64,000 bases of DNA, from NCBI GenBank assembly GCA_012972835.1, contig JABDHK010000045.1, forward strand, positions 124,001 through 188,000, written 5' to 3'. Source of the stretch: Chlorobiaceae bacterium. GTDB lineage: Bacteria > Bacteroidota > Chlorobiia > Chlorobiales > Chlorobiaceae. A program made the translations under genes and the position numbers. The notes beneath the pieces were generated by a model, which made no database searches, was not told the DNA's origin, and was given only the letters and a program-made list of their open reading frames with translations. Numbering within the stretch: position 1 is the first letter of the stretch; the number at the start of each line of letters is the position of its first letter. This document shows positions 17,712-27,785 of this stretch, piece by piece.

Positions 17712-19196
17712 ATGGAACTGCATAATCTGAACGTTGTCGTGATTGGTGCGGGAGTTGGAGGGCTGGCTGCCGCAGCCCTGCTTGCCCGGAAAGGAGCAAT
17801 AGTTACCGTGCTCGAAGCGCAGGACTATCCCGGAGGATGTGCGGCAACATTTGCTCGAGAAGGGTATCGTTTTGATGCAGGAGCTACGATTGGCTGCGGG
17901 TTTCATGATGGCGGGCCGATGGACATCCTCGGTAAAGAGCTTGGCATTATCTGGCCGGTTTCACCCGAAACAGTCGCCTGGCAGTATCGTCACAACTCAC
18001 TGCACCTTGATCTTCCTTCTCAGCGTCTTGGTATTCTTGAACGCTTTCCAAGCTCAGCACCCTTCTGGAAGGAGCAGGCCGACCTTGCAAAACTACTCTG
18101 GCATCTTGCTGAAGGAGGGCTTTCATGGCCGGTAAAAGGGGCGCGTGATCTTGCCCGTCTTGCTCGTAAAGGTATCGCAGGACTTCCCGGATCGGCCCAT
18201 CTGCTTACATTTTCCACAAAAACAGTGTTTGAATGGCTTGCCTCCCATGGCCTCGACAGCGACTCGGATTTTGTCCGCTTTATTGATGCCCAGCTACTGG
18301 TTTCAGTACAGACCACCTCTCGGTATGCCAATGCCGTCAATGCAGCCATAGCGCTTGACTTACCCCTTACAGGTGCCTACCGTGTTAAAGGAGGGATAGG
18401 AACAATTGCAGAGTTGCTCGCCGGGGCTGTTGAGGATAACGGTGGGGCTGTTCTTTACCGTAAAAAGGTTATTCGCATCGATTCGGTTCGTCGACAGGTT
18501 TTCGGTCTTGAAACTTCAGATGGCAGCGCTCTTGCTGCTGATTTTGTGCTTGCAAATCTCCCGCCTGAATCTCTTGCTCTGCTCACCGGATTGGAGAACA
18601 AACCCGACATTATCATAAGCGAGAGCAAGCATTGGAGCGCGTTTGTCCTCTATCTCGGCATGGATCCAGAGCTGTTCAGTACTTTACCGACGCATCATGT
18701 GCAAATTGTCGGTGCCAGTGGTGAACTTGCAGAAGGGAACACTATTTTTGTTTCATTTTCGCCAGGCGACGAGCCAGGTCGTGCACCCGAAGGGCTTTGT
18801 GCAGTCACAATTTCTACCCATACAAGGCCTGAACAATGGTTTCAAGCAAAAGAGAAAGGGAACGCTGCCTACAAGGAGCTGAAGAGTGCTTTTTCCGAAC
18901 ATCTGCTTGATGTGCTTTCAGAACAGTTTCCTCAAGCCCGTGCTGCAATTCGAAGCATAACTGCCGCAACACCGGTTACCTGGGAGCACTATACCGGCCG
19001 TTTTCAAGGCTTGGTGGGAGGTTATCCCCAGACCTCGTTGTTCAAGGTGCGTGGACCGGCAACTTCGTTCGACAATCTTTTTCTTGTTGGCGACTCGATT
19101 TTTCCAGGACAATCCCTTCCAGGTGTTGTGACTGGAGCCAGACGCGCTATTGAATTGCTTTTACAGCGGAACGAAAAAACAGTGCGTGAGCCATAA
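17712..19196 (+). CDS. FAD-dependent oxidoreductase, phytoene desaturase/carotenoid isomerase type
   Basis: A 494-residue flavoprotein of the CrtI/CrtISO/retinol-saturase superfamily. The dinucleotide-binding motif VVVIGAGVGGLAAAALLARK is at 8-27, followed by EAQDYPGGCAATF. The conserved C-terminal FAD segment is FLVGDSIFPGQSLPGVVTGA and RRAIELLL. The chlorosome-bearing green sulfur bacteria make several carotenoids with CrtP, CrtQ, CrtH and related enzymes. I cannot say which step this enzyme catalyses, or whether the substrate is a carotenoid at all. It is followed at about 50 nt by the radical SAM gene on the same strand. Confidence 0.85.
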   Translation: MELHNLNVVVIGAGVGGLAAAALLARKGAIVTVLEAQDYPGGCAATFAREGYRFDAGATIGCGFHDGGPMDILGKELGIIWPVSPETVAWQYRHNSLHLDLPSQRLGILERFPSSAPFWKEQADLAKLLWHLAEGGLSWPVKGARDLARLARKGIAGLPGSAHLLTFSTKTVFEWLASHGLDSDSDFVRFIDAQLLVSVQTTSRYANAVNAAIALDLPLTGAYRVKGGIGTIAELLAGAVEDNGGAVLYRKKVIRIDSVRRQVFGLETSDGSALAADFVLANLPPESLALLTGLENKPDIIISESKHWSAFVLYLGMDPELFSTLPTHHVQIVGASGELAEGNTIFVSFSPGDEPGRAPEGLCAVTISTHTRPEQWFQAKEKGNAAYKELKSAFSEHLLDVLSEQFPQARAAIRSITAATPVTWEHYTGRFQGLVGGYPQTSLFKVRGPATSFDNLFLVGDSIFPGQSLPGVVTGARRAIELLLQRNEKTVREP

Positions 19197-19250
19197 TAGA
19201 CTATTATCCATTCGCATTCTCTTTCGTTCTTTCTTCACTATATTTCATTC

Positions 19251-20516
19251 ATGGATACCCAGGCGAAATTACAGATTCTTTCCGGCGCAGCGCGTTATGA
19301 CGCCTCGTGTGCTTCCAGCGGAAGCAAGCGTGCGGGGCCCTCATGCGGTACCGGCAATACATCCAGCAGCGGAATATGCCACTCATGGGCGGATGACGGC
19401 CGATGTATCTCCCTTTTGAAAATTCTGCTTTCCAACGACTGTATTTACGACTGCGCCTACTGCGTGAACCGATCCACCAATCTGGTTGAACGTGCATCCT
19501 TTACTGCCCGGGAAGTGGTTGATCTTACCCTTGAGTTCTATCGCCGCAACTATATTGAAGGGCTTTTTTTAAGCTCGGCTGTCATGCAGAGCCCCGATAA
19601 CACCATGGAACGTATGGTCAGGGTTGCCGAAGCACTGCGTACTGAAGAGCAGTTCGGTGGTTATATACATCTGAAAATCATTCCTGGCTGCAGCAGTGAA
19701 CTTGTGCGAAAAGCCGGGCTCTATGCCGATCGCATCAGTGTCAACATTGAACTGCCCTCGCAGGCATCGCTGCAGCGACTTGCACCACAAAAAACCAAAA
19801 ATGCAATTATCGAGCCTATGTCGCTCATTGGGCGGGAGATAACAAACAGTCTTGTTGAACGCAAGGCAAGTCGCCGGGCGCCTCGATTTGCACCGGCAGG
19901 CCAAAGCACCCAGATGATTATCGGAGCGAGTCCCGAAACTGATTTTCAGATACTTCGTCTATCCCAGGGGCTTTACAAAAAAATGAATCTCAAGCGGGTC
20001 TACTACTCGGCCTATCTACCGGTTACGGAGGATAACCGCTTGCCCGTGCTTGCTGCACCCCCACTTTTACGCGAACATCGACTCTACCAGGCCGACTGGC
20101 TGTTGCGCTTTTACGGCTTTTCTGCTGAAGAGATTCTTTCAGACGATGCACCCCATCTCGATGAATCGTTCGATCCAAAAACTGCATGGGCTCTGCGCCA
20201 TCCGGAATTTTTTCCGGTCGAGATTAACCGTGCGGACTATGCCACGCTCTTGCGTGTACCGGGCATAGGAGTTGTTTCAGCCAAACGCATTGTCGCAGCC
20301 CGCCGCTTTTCACTTATAACTCAAGAGGGTCTGAAAAAAATCGGGGTAGTTATCAAACGCGCAAAATATTTTATAATCTGCTCAGGCAGGTCGTATGAAA
20401 AACCTGATCAGTCATCAACTGTCATCCGCCAGCGACTGCTGCTTGGCGAAGGCAGCGAAGCTGCAGTGTCGGCACTTCCCAAACAACTGGTATTGCCCGG
20501 TCTTTTCACATCATGA
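19251..20516 (+). CDS. Radical SAM protein, putative DNA modification/repair (UDG-linked type)
   Basis: A 421-residue radical SAM protein whose Cys64, Cys68 and Cys71 form the CxxxCxxC cluster site (CIYDCAYC). A second cysteine set lies upstream (C20, C32, C43, C52). The C-terminal part has a helix-hairpin-helix-like DNA-binding segment, LRVPGIGVVSAKRIVAARRF. This is the family known as the radical SAM partner of a uracil-DNA-glycosylase-like protein, predicted to act in DNA modification or repair without proven chemistry. It overlaps the next gene by 4 nt (20513-20516), the usual pair arrangement. The family assignment is from memory but the order and motifs agree. Confidence 0.85.
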   Translation: MDTQAKLQILSGAARYDASCASSGSKRAGPSCGTGNTSSSGICHSWADDGRCISLLKILLSNDCIYDCAYCVNRSTNLVERASFTAREVVDLTLEFYRRNYIEGLFLSSAVMQSPDNTMERMVRVAEALRTEEQFGGYIHLKIIPGCSSELVRKAGLYADRISVNIELPSQASLQRLAPQKTKNAIIEPMSLIGREITNSLVERKASRRAPRFAPAGQSTQMIIGASPETDFQILRLSQGLYKKMNLKRVYYSAYLPVTEDNRLPVLAAPPLLREHRLYQADWLLRFYGFSAEEILSDDAPHLDESFDPKTAWALRHPEFFPVEINRADYATLLRVPGIGVVSAKRIVAARRFSLITQEGLKKIGVVIKRAKYFIICSGRSYEKPDQSSTVIRQRLLLGEGSEAAVSALPKQLVLPGLFTS

Positions 20517-21253
20517 TGAATCGTTACCTCTACGACGGTACTGTCGATGGTCTCCTGTCATCCATAGCTTGGATTCTTGAAGAGGAGCCAGATCTGGAAA
20601 AGGTAACTCTCTCAAAGCGGGAAGATACCTTGTTTGAAGAGGGATTTACAATCGCCACTGATGTAACTCTGGCTGAATCACTTTTTTTCCGATTCAAGCA
20701 GCATGCCCCTGATGCCGCGCACACTCTCTATTCCTGCATGCTTGCCGAAAAGGAGGGTATGGAAACAAGTCTGCTGCATTATGTCTCGTTAGCTTTCAGG
20801 CATGGCGACAAGGTAAAGGGCCATCTCACCCACCCAGCAGTGTGCGACATTGTCAATGTTGCTAAAAAAGCAGGAAGGGAGCTGCATCGCATGAAAGGTC
20901 TTCTGAGGTTCGAAAAACTCCAGGATGGCGCATATCTGGCAAAAATGGAACCCGACAACAATATTATTCACCCCCTCGCCTACCACTTCAGCCGCAGGCT
21001 CAGGGCACAGCACTGGTTCCTCTACGACGTCAAACGCCGCACCGCCGCCCGCTGGAACAATGGCTCCCTACAGTTCGGTACCATCGAACAATTCACTACC
21101 CCCGCCATGTCCGAAGACGAAAAAAAGGTACAGGCTCTATGGCAGGCCTTCTTTAAAACCATTGCAATACCAGACCGCAAAAATCCCCGCCTCCAGAAAT
21201 CCAATATGCCCATGAAGTACTGGAAATATCTTGTTGAGAAGCAGGGGGAGTGA
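20513..21253 (+). CDS. Partner of the UDG-linked radical SAM protein (DUF4130-type)
   Basis: A 246-residue protein starting in a 4-nt overlap with the radical SAM gene. It begins NRYLYDGTVDGLLSSIAWIL, a start found in this partner family, and ends IPDRKNPRLQKSNMPMKYWK YLVEKQGE. The RNPRLQKSxMPxxYWKYLxE ending is a strong signature. In many bacteria this domain is fused to a uracil-DNA-glycosylase-like domain; here it stops at 246 residues, so the glycosylase part is absent. A family-4 UDG is encoded separately at 45.6-46.3 kb. The biochemical role is unknown. Confidence 0.85.
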   Translation: MMNRYLYDGTVDGLLSSIAWILEEEPDLEKVTLSKREDTLFEEGFTIATDVTLAESLFFRFKQHAPDAAHTLYSCMLAEKEGMETSLLHYVSLAFRHGDKVKGHLTHPAVCDIVNVAKKAGRELHRMKGLLRFEKLQDGAYLAKMEPDNNIIHPLAYHFSRRLRAQHWFLYDVKRRTAARWNNGSLQFGTIEQFTTPAMSEDEKKVQALWQAFFKTIAIPDRKNPRLQKSNMPMKYWKYLVEKQGE

Positions 21254-21348
21254 GGGCAGTTGTTTATCTTCCAAGTGCTGCTTGGTGAATAAAATGTATC
21301 CAGCTGCTCGGTAATCGCTGTATTGTAAAACAACTAAAATGCTTACCT

Positions 21349-21549
21349 ATGATGAATGTTGAGGACCTTCATGCAGAATATGTAACCGATATAAACGGGG
21401 TCAAAAAATCGGTGATTCTTCCGTTAAGCGATGTTTATGAGTTACTTGAGGATCTTGAAGATTTGGCATCTGTTGCTGAGCGCAAGGATGAACCTACAAT
21501 CTCTCATGAACAGGTTGTTGAAGATCTAAAGAAAAATGGCTTCTTCTAG
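21349..21549 (+). CDS. RelB-type antitoxin-like protein
   Basis: A 66-residue acidic protein (ILPLSDVYELLEDLEDLASV, then ERKDEPTISHEQVVEDLKKN) immediately before a RelE-like gene, overlapping it by 14 nt. The length, order and overlap fit the antitoxin of a RelE/ParE pair. The ATG used (GATGAATGTTGAG region at 21349) is the first in the frame; an alternative one codon later also exists. The downstream toxin is frameshifted, so this may be a free antitoxin. Confidence 0.7.
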   Translation: MMNVEDLHAEYVTDINGVKKSVILPLSDVYELLEDLEDLASVAERKDEPTISHEQVVEDLKKNGFF

Positions 21550-21809
21550 CATTCAGTGGAAAAAATCCGCTGTCAAGGAGTTGGAAAAACTTGCCAGGCA
21601 GGTTATTCCTGACATTGTGCAAGCTGTTAATGCGCTGGCAGTTGATCCCTTGCCCCTTGGCAGTAAAAAGATTCGAGGGTCATTGCACACCTATAGAATC
21701 CGTAAAGGCGACTTCAGGATCATCTACTTCAATAGAGAATAATCTGTTGGTTGTTCAGGTTATAATGGTTGGACATCGTAAAGATAGTTACCAAAAATTC
21801 AATCCGTAA
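21536..21809 (+). pseudogene. RelE/ParE-type toxin gene with one-base frameshift
   Basis: The in-frame product is 68 residues and ends FRIIYFNRE. The missing C-terminus of the RelE family lies in the next frame: SIENNLLVVQVIMVGHRKDS, then YQKFNP and TAA at 21807-21809. Removing one T at 21728/21729 restores an uninterrupted 90-residue toxin with RIIYSIENNLLVVQVIMVGHR, the classic RelE strand with the GHR motif. The length between 21536 and 21809 is one base over a multiple of three, as expected. The antitoxin overlaps its start. The toxin is probably inactive unless this is a sequencing error. Confidence 0.75.
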
Positions 21810-21848
21810 TGCGACGTATTCAGAGGAGCAACGCATGATTTATAAAGC

Positions 21849-21890
21849 ATGGCTATTCTTGCAATCGATCAGGGAACCACTTCAAGTGCT
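21849..21890 (+). pseudogene. Glycerol kinase (glpK) N-terminal scrap
   Basis: ATG at 21849 opens MAILAIDQGTTSSA, the FGGY-kinase phosphate-1 motif that begins glycerol kinases. The similarity then ends abruptly at about 21890; the frame continues with unrelated codons to a stop. No more of the kinase is found nearby. It is the fossil 5' end of a deleted or rearranged glpK gene lying between the relBE pair and the CWC protein gene. Confidence 0.6.
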
Positions 21891-21949
21891 ACGCCAGACA
21901 ATGGTTGTATAGATGCGTCAACACGTTCAATCATAAACCTGTTTTCATT

Positions 21950-22171
21950 ATGACAAATTCCATCGATCATACTATCGGCAGCGGAAAAACAGTAACCTGT
22001 CCTCAATGCGGAAAATCGTTTACCTGCAGCCTTTCGCCAACATGCTGGTGCGCCACCAGAGTTGTGCCCGTTGCAGTGAAAGAGCATCTTGCCGAACGCT
22101 ACAAAACATGCGTCTGCAGCACCTGCCTCGACGAGTTGATTGCAAAAGCAGGTTCAGGAGAAAGTGCTTGA
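21950..22171 (+). CDS. Cysteine-rich CWC family small protein
   Basis: A 73-residue protein with TCPQCGKSFTCSLSPTCWC, the CPxCGxxFxC...CWC arrangement of the small cysteine-rich CWC family, plus a later CVCSTCLDELIAKA. Eight cysteines in all could bind metal, most likely zinc. Function is unknown. The chosen start MTNSID at 21950 excludes a 15-codon leader that overlaps the glpK relic. It precedes the NAD-binding protein gene by about 100 nt. Confidence 0.75.
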   Translation: MTNSIDHTIGSGKTVTCPQCGKSFTCSLSPTCWCATRVVPVAVKEHLAERYKTCVCSTCLDELIAKAGSGESA

Positions 22172-22274
22172 TTGTTTTTTGCAAAGGCATAGAACGTCAG
22201 TGTGAATTCAGTTGAAATGCAGCTGTTGATCCACTACATTAGGTCATTGAATACAGTAACCGCAAAACACTCTC

Positions 22275-23090
22275 ATGCAAAAAGAAACCATCACAATTCT
22301 CGGATGCGGCTGGCTCGGGCTGCCACTGGCAGAAGCCCTCATCAAAGCAGGTTATCATGTTAAGGGATCGACCACGCAGGAGGATCATCTTGAAACACTG
22401 CGCGATGCAGGTATTGAGCCTTATCTGGTAGAACTCGATCCGGAGGTGAACGGCGAGGAGATTACCGATTTTCTGCACAGCGATATTCTTGTCATCAATA
22501 TACCGCCTGAGAGACGCGACGACATTGTTGAGTATCACATCGAACAGTTTTCCTCGCTTATTGATGCTCTTGGCCAATCGCCGGTTCGCTCGGTACTGTT
22601 TGTCAGCTCTACCTCGGTCTATCCATCCCTCAACAGGGAGGTTACCGAAGAGGATGCCGTTGATCCTGAAGCTTTATCTGGCCAGGCTCTGCTGCTTGTC
22701 GAAGAGATGCTGATGCAGGAGAGCGGGTTTCAGACAACCGTGCTGCGCTTTGGTGGCTTGATTGGTTATGACCGTAACCCTGAAAAGTATCTTGCCAGCA
22801 TGAAAGAGATAGTCAATCCCGATCAGCCAATGAACTTTATCCATCGTGATGATTGTGTAGAGATAATCACTGAAATCATCCGTCTGCAGCAGTGGGGCGA
22901 AGTGTTCAACGCCTGCAGTCCACTTCATCCATTGCGACGTGACTACTACACCAAGGCGGCTGCAAAATCAGGAATTGAGCTTCCTCCCCTGGTATCATCC
23001 GCTGAACCCGCCACGTATAAAATGGTGAATAGCGACAAGCTGATCAGTGCGTTGCACTATAGCTTTATTCATCCCGATCCGGTAGCTTGA
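22275..23090 (+). CDS. NAD(P)-binding epimerase-like protein (YeeZ type)
   Basis: A 271-residue Rossmann-fold protein. It begins ITILGCGWLGLPLAEALIKA (6-25), a GxGxxG-type nucleotide-binding motif, and has VLFVSSTSVYPSL and the later RFGGLIGYDRNPEKY and NFIHRDDCVEII. The catalytic YxxxK of classical extended SDRs is not obvious, so activity is uncertain. The family is usually annotated NAD-dependent epimerase/dehydratase or YeeZ. There is no operon partner. It converges on the small - strand gene with a 9-nt gap. Confidence 0.8.
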   Translation: MQKETITILGCGWLGLPLAEALIKAGYHVKGSTTQEDHLETLRDAGIEPYLVELDPEVNGEEITDFLHSDILVINIPPERRDDIVEYHIEQFSSLIDALGQSPVRSVLFVSSTSVYPSLNREVTEEDAVDPEALSGQALLLVEEMLMQESGFQTTVLRFGGLIGYDRNPEKYLASMKEIVNPDQPMNFIHRDDCVEIITEIIRLQQWGEVFNACSPLHPLRRDYYTKAAAKSGIELPPLVSSAEPATYKMVNSDKLISALHYSFIHPDPVA

Positions 23091-23099
23091 CTGGGATAT

Positions 23100-23570
23100 T
23101 TACAATATAAACTCCAGATCGCACTCATCTGCCTCCGACTCCTCCACAAACTGCTTGAGAGCGGCGATAAAGGCAAGAAACCTTGCAGGGTCAATCTCAC
23201 GGAGATATGCAACCGTATGCGGTTGATCCTGCCAGCCGAGCAGAACTTTTTCCCTGTTTTCAGGATTGATTGAAGCGATGCATTCATCGATAATGCGGTT
23301 CATCGAGACAAGGCTGCTGTTATGAAGAAAGGCTTCATCCCAGCTGTCGAGGCCATTGCTGCTTTCTGATATGAAAGGCAGTTTGTTTAAAGCCTCTGTC
23401 ATGCCATAATGAAAAAATGCGGCATAGTCGTGGGCATCGATTTCAAGGGAGTTGTATGTTGTATAGGTTTTATCAAGAAGTCTTACCCTGTTTATCTTTC
23501 CGGTTCTATAAATCGACAATTCACGGTGTTCTGGATTGTTGTCGTTGATAAGGATATAGTGAACATTCAT
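23100..23570 (-). CDS. Hypothetical protein (156 aa)
   Basis: A soluble 156-residue protein with no membrane segment, no signal peptide and no motif I can name. It starts MNVHYILINDNNPEHRELSI; its middle is acidic and rich in aromatic residues, and it ends in DPARFLAFIAALKQFVEESE followed by ADECDLEFIL. The reading frame looks coding (ordinary codon use, good length), convergent with the epimerase-like gene. Upstream up to 23733 is AT-rich and may hold the clpC promoter. Confidence 0.6.
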   Translation of the reverse strand: MNVHYILINDNNPEHRELSIYRTGKINRVRLLDKTYTTYNSLEIDAHDYAAFFHYGMTEALNKLPFISESSNGLDSWDEAFLHNSSLVSMNRIIDECIASINPENREKVLLGWQDQPHTVAYLREIDPARFLAFIAALKQFVEESEADECDLEFIL

Positions 23571-23733
23571 AGTTGAGCCAGCATAGGAAGAACCTTTAAC
23601 AGGTTAAAAGAGTTTTCTGATTTATGGAATTGCTTTTATAGTAACTATCTTTATATAAATAATTTTTTATGTACTCTGTTTTGATGAATGCATAGTACAG
23701 GATATTCACAACAACTATACTGACAGATAAAGA

Positions 23734-26280
23734 ATGGAAGGGAATTTTTCAAATAGAGTACAGGATGTCATTCGCCTCAGCCGGGAGGAAGCTCTCCGGT
23801 TAGGTCATGACTATATTGGTACCGAGCATCTTCTCCTTGGGCTTATCAAGGAAGGTGAGGGTATCGGAGCCAGAATACTGAAGAACCTCAAGATAGATTT
23901 GTTCAGTCTCAAGCAGAAAATCGAGGAGAGCACCCATCCCAAAGTTCCGGCAACACTGATGGGCAACGTGCCTCTGACCAAGCAGGCGGAGAAGGTACTG
24001 AAAATTACCTACCTTGAAGCGAAAATCTGCAAGTCAAATATTATTGGAACCGAGCATCTTTTGCTGTCGCTCATGAAAGGGGATGATAATATTGCTGCCC
24101 AGATTCTTGAACAGTTCGGCGTGACCTACGATCTTGTCAGAGATGAACTTATTAACATCACAAGCAGCAAGAGTGATTCGGATGAACCATCGATGGAGAG
24201 TGCCTACTCGTCGGGTGGGGCTGAACGCCAACCGAAAAAACCAGATCCAAGAAAAGGCGAGAGAACAAAAACTCCGGTGCTCGACAACTTTGGTCGTGAC
24301 CTTACCCGTCTTGCCCTTGAGGACAAGCTTGATCCTATCATCGGACGTGAAAAAGAGATTGAACGCGTTGCCCAGGTTCTGAGCCGCAGGAAAAAAAATA
24401 ATCCGGTGTTGATCGGTGAGCCCGGTGTGGGCAAGACCGCTATTGCCGAAGGTCTTGCACTCAAGATTGTTCAGCGGAAAGTGTCGAGGGTTCTCTACGA
24501 CAAGAGGGTTGTTGCCCTTGACCTGGCTGCGCTTGTTGCCGGTACCAAATACAGGGGGCAGTTCGAGGAGAGAATGAAAGCTCTCATGAATGAGCTTGAA
24601 CGGTCACGCGACGTGATTTTATTTATTGATGAACTGCATACCATTGTTGGTGCAGGCGGAGCTTCCGGTTCGCTTGACGCAAGCAATATTTTCAAGCCTG
24701 CCCTTGCTCGTGGTGAATTGCAGTGTATCGGAGCAACCACGCTTGATGAATACCGTCAGTTTATTGAAAAAGACGGTGCTCTCGACCGGAGGTTCCAGAA
24801 AATCATGGTTGAGCCAACCTCCGTGGATGAGACCATCCAGATCCTCAACAATATCAAGTCGAAATATGAGTCGCATCATCATGTGAACTATTCGGAAGAC
24901 TCTATCGAAAAAGCGGTAAAGCTCTCTGAGCGTTATATCACTGACCGCTTTCTTCCTGATAAGGCCATTGATGTAATGGATGAAGCTGGCGCCAGGGTTC
25001 ATTTAAGCAATATCCATGTACCGCAGGAGATTCTTGAACTTGAAAAATCCATAGAGGAGATCAAGGCAGAAAAGAATCAGGTTGTGAAGATGCAGAATTT
25101 CGAGGAAGCAGCAAGGCTTCGCGACAAGGAGAAAAACCTGCTCGATGCCCTTGATTACGCAAAACAGGCTTGGGAAGACAGGGCCTCCGAAAGTATTTAC
25201 GATGTTACCGAGGCAGATATCACCTCTGTCATTGCTATGATGACCGGTATTCCGGTAGCAAGGGTTGCCCAGTCGGAATCCAAACGGCTGCTCACCATGG
25301 AGGCTGATCTTACCAAGGAGGTTATCGGTCAGGATGAGGCGATCAAAAAGATTACCAAGGCCATACAGCGTACCCGTGCAGGGTTGAAGGATCCTTCACG
25401 CCCGATCGGTTCCTTTATTTTTCTCGGCCCAACCGGTGTGGGTAAAACCGAGCTTGCCAAGGCTTTGACCCGCTATATTTTTGACAGCGAAGACGCTCTT
25501 ATCAGAGCTGATATGAGCGAGTATATGGAGAAGTTTTCGGTCAGTCGTCTTGTTGGTGCGCCTCCCGGATATGTTGGTTATGAAGAGGGTGGCCAGTTGA
25601 CGGAAAAAGTTCGTCGCAAACCCTATTCAGTTGTTCTTATTGATGAGATTGAAAAAGCGCATCCCGATGTTTTCAACATACTGCTTCAGGTACTTGATGA
25701 GGGTATTTTAACCGATGGAATGGGCAGAAAAGTTGATTTCCGCAACACCATCATCATCATGACATCGAACATTGGAGCTAAAGACATCAAGAGTTTCGGT
25801 GCGGGATCAGGTATGGGCTTTACAGCTCCCGATGATTCTACCGGAAACTACAAGGCAATGAAGTCCACAATTGAGGATGCTCTTAAACGTGTCTTCAATC
25901 CCGAGTTTCTGAACCGCATTGATGATATTATTGTTTTTCATCCGCTCGAAAAACAGCATATCTTCAAGATTATCGATATTACTGCCGGCAAGCTCTTCAA
26001 AAGACTTCATGAAATGGGGATTGAGGTCGAGATTGATGAAAAAGCCAAGGAGTTTCTTGTCGACAAGGGTTACGACCAGAAATATGGTGCACGTCCCCTG
26101 AAAAGGGCCCTGCAGAAATATGTTGAAGATCCTCTTGCCGAAGAGATGCTGAAAGGACGCTTTTCCGAAGGCAGCACCATCAGGATCGCCTTCGATGAAA
26201 AGGAGAATGAACTTCGTTTTCTTGACGGGGCACCTCCTGTAAAACAAGGCAAGCCAGAAGAAAAGCTTGACACTGAATAA
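23734..26280 (+). CDS. clpC: ATP-dependent Clp protease ATP-binding subunit ClpC
   Basis: AAA+ unfoldase that feeds ClpP. The 848-residue protein has two Clp N repeats (about 4-135), Walker A GEPGVGKT at 228-235 with Walker [16 protein letters not shown], a middle domain with a UVR-type segment ([19 protein letters not shown]), and second Walker A GPTGVGKT near 565-572. The C-terminal D2 small domain follows. The UVR element and length make it ClpC rather than ClpA or ClpB. It ends at a strong terminator, and clpP is not in the window, so it is monocistronic. Confidence 0.96.
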   Translation: MEGNFSNRVQDVIRLSREEALRLGHDYIGTEHLLLGLIKEGEGIGARILKNLKIDLFSLKQKIEESTHPKVPATLMGNVPLTKQAEKVLKITYLEAKICKSNIIGTEHLLLSLMKGDDNIAAQILEQFGVTYDLVRDELINITSSKSDSDEPSMESAYSSGGAERQPKKPDPRKGERTKTPVLDNFGRDLTRLALEDKLDPIIGREKEIERVAQVLSRRKKNNPVLIGEPGVGKTAIAEGLALKIVQRKVSRVLYDKRVVALDLAALVAGTKYRGQFEERMKALMNELERSRDVILFIDELHTIVGAGGASGSLDASNIFKPALARGELQCIGATTLDEYRQFIEKDGALDRRFQKIMVEPTSVDETIQILNNIKSKYESHHHVNYSEDSIEKAVKLSERYITDRFLPDKAIDVMDEAGARVHLSNIHVPQEILELEKSIEEIKAEKNQVVKMQNFEEAARLRDKEKNLLDALDYAKQAWEDRASESIYDVTEADITSVIAMMTGIPVARVAQSESKRLLTMEADLTKEVIGQDEAIKKITKAIQRTRAGLKDPSRPIGSFIFLGPTGVGKTELAKALTRYIFDSEDALIRADMSEYMEKFSVSRLVGAPPGYVGYEEGGQLTEKVRRKPYSVVLIDEIEKAHPDVFNILLQVLDEGILTDGMGRKVDFRNTIIIMTSNIGAKDIKSFGAGSGMGFTAPDDSTGNYKAMKSTIEDALKRVFNPEFLNRIDDIIVFHPLEKQHIFKIIDITAGKLFKRLHEMGIEVEIDEKAKEFLVDKGYDQKYGARPLKRALQKYVEDPLAEEMLKGRFSEGSTIRIAFDEKENELRFLDGAPPVKQGKPEEKLDTE

Positions 26281-26286
26281 GACATT

Positions 26287-26317
26287 AAAAAACCCCCGGT
26301 TTCCGGGGGTTTTTTAA
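26287..26317 (+). terminator. Intrinsic terminator after clpC (possibly bidirectional)
   Basis: Hairpin with stem AACCCCCGG/CCGGGGGTT (loop TTT) followed by a T run, starting 7 nt after the clpC stop. The A run on the left side mirrors the T run, so it can also terminate the convergent trpB2 transcript. This is the clearest terminator in the window. Confidence 0.9.
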
Positions 26318-26320
26318 TAA

Positions 26321-27697
26321 CTAAGATTGCCGCGGAGGCAGTGGATTGTCTTTCACCGCTGCAAGCGATTGCTGCAGAAGCTCTTCGGGCAGTGGATAAT
26401 CAGTGAGCTTTCCAGAAAGGAAGGCATCATAACCCTGAAGATCCATCAGTCCGTGGCCCGACCAGTTCATGAGAATCACCTTCTCCTTTCCTTCCTCTTT
26501 AGCTTGTTTCGCTTCACGGATAGTTTGCGCAATGGCATGTGACGTTTCCGGCGCGGGTATGAAGCCTTCGGTATGGGCGAAGAGCAGTGCAGCCTCATAA
26601 CACTCTGTTTGAGGAATAGCAGTTGCCTCAATAAGACCGAGCTGCTTGACATGGCTCACCAGCGGTGCCATGCCGTGATAGCGCAAACCACCGGCATGAA
26701 TGGCTGGAGGAATAAAGCCATGACCAAGGCTATGCATGGCCAGCAGTGGTGTCATTTTTGCAACATCTCCATTATCGTAAATATAGGGTCCCCGGGTGAG
26801 GGTAGGGCATGCCTCAGGCTCTGTTGCAATGATCTGAACCTCGCGACCGTGAATTTTATCACAGATAAAGGGAAAACTGATGCCAGCAAAGTTCGAACCG
26901 CCACCAGCGCAACCAATGACGATATCTGGATAAAGGCCAACCTTTTCAAGCTGTTTACGGGCTTCAAGGCCGATAATGGTCTGGTGCAGCATCACATGGT
27001 TTAAAACGCTTCCGAGCGCATAGCGCGTATCATCTCGCTCTACAGCCTGCTCTATAGCCTCGCTGATTGCGATAGCAAGGCTTCCTGGAGTATCCGGTGT
27101 TTCACTGAGAATCCTGCGTCCTGTGGCGGTTTGATCGCTGGGACTTGGAATGCACTCTGCCCCCCAGGTCTTCATCATGATTTTACGGAAAGGCTTCTGG
27201 TCGAAGCTGATACGCACCATAAACACCTTGCAGTCAATACCGATAAGCTTGCAGCTCATGGCAAGTGCGCTACCCCACTGTCCGGCACCGGTTTCAGTAA
27301 TAAGATGTTTTATACCAAACTGCTTGTTATACCATGCCTGGGCAACAGCGGTATTGGGCTTATGGCTTCCTGCCGGAGAGACCCCTTCATTTTTATAGAA
27401 GATCTTTGCCGGAGTTTGCAGTGCAGCTTCAAGCCGCCTTGCCCTTGTCAGTGGTGAAGGTCGCCAGAGTTTCAGGATTGCCTGTATCTCCTGGGGAATA
27501 TCAATCCATCGCTCAGTGCTCATCTCCTGCTCAATCAGGTTCATCGGAAAAACCTTTGCAAGAGCATCCGGGCCAACCGGGTTGCCATCAGGGTCTAAAG
27601 GCGGTGGCAGCGGTACAGGCAAATCAGCCTGGATGTTATACCACTGGCGAGGCATTTCATCCTCAGTCAGCAAAATCTTCGTGAATTCCGAACTCAT
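26321..27697 (-). CDS. trpB: Tryptophan synthase beta subunit, TrpB2 type
   Basis: PLP enzyme converting indole plus serine to tryptophan. The 458-residue protein has the PLP lysine in GSHKPNTA (Lys113) and the phosphate loop [11 protein letters not shown]. The N-terminal extension [22 protein letters not shown] is diagnostic of TrpB2, the clade not needing TrpA. It carries no trpA neighbour. The roughly 400-residue conventional TrpB would sit in a trp operon; TrpB2 copies are often alone as here. Whether it works as the main synthase or as an indole-salvage enzyme is unknown. Confidence 0.93.
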   Translation of the reverse strand: MSSEFTKILLTEDEMPRQWYNIQADLPVPLPPPLDPDGNPVGPDALAKVFPMNLIEQEMSTERWIDIPQEIQAILKLWRPSPLTRARRLEAALQTPAKIFYKNEGVSPAGSHKPNTAVAQAWYNKQFGIKHLITETGAGQWGSALAMSCKLIGIDCKVFMVRISFDQKPFRKIMMKTWGAECIPSPSDQTATGRRILSETPDTPGSLAIAISEAIEQAVERDDTRYALGSVLNHVMLHQTIIGLEARKQLEKVGLYPDIVIGCAGGGSNFAGISFPFICDKIHGREVQIIATEPEACPTLTRGPYIYDNGDVAKMTPLLAMHSLGHGFIPPAIHAGGLRYHGMAPLVSHVKQLGLIEATAIPQTECYEAALLFAHTEGFIPAPETSHAIAQTIREAKQAKEEGKEKVILMNWSGHGLMDLQGYDAFLSGKLTDYPLPEELLQQSLAAVKDNPLPPRQS

Positions 27698-27785
27698 GAT
27701 GGTAATGATTTGTTATTCGTTGCGGTATTTCTGAATATTAATTCCGAACGGAGTGTATTGTCAAGTATGTTCTTTTACTGCATCA

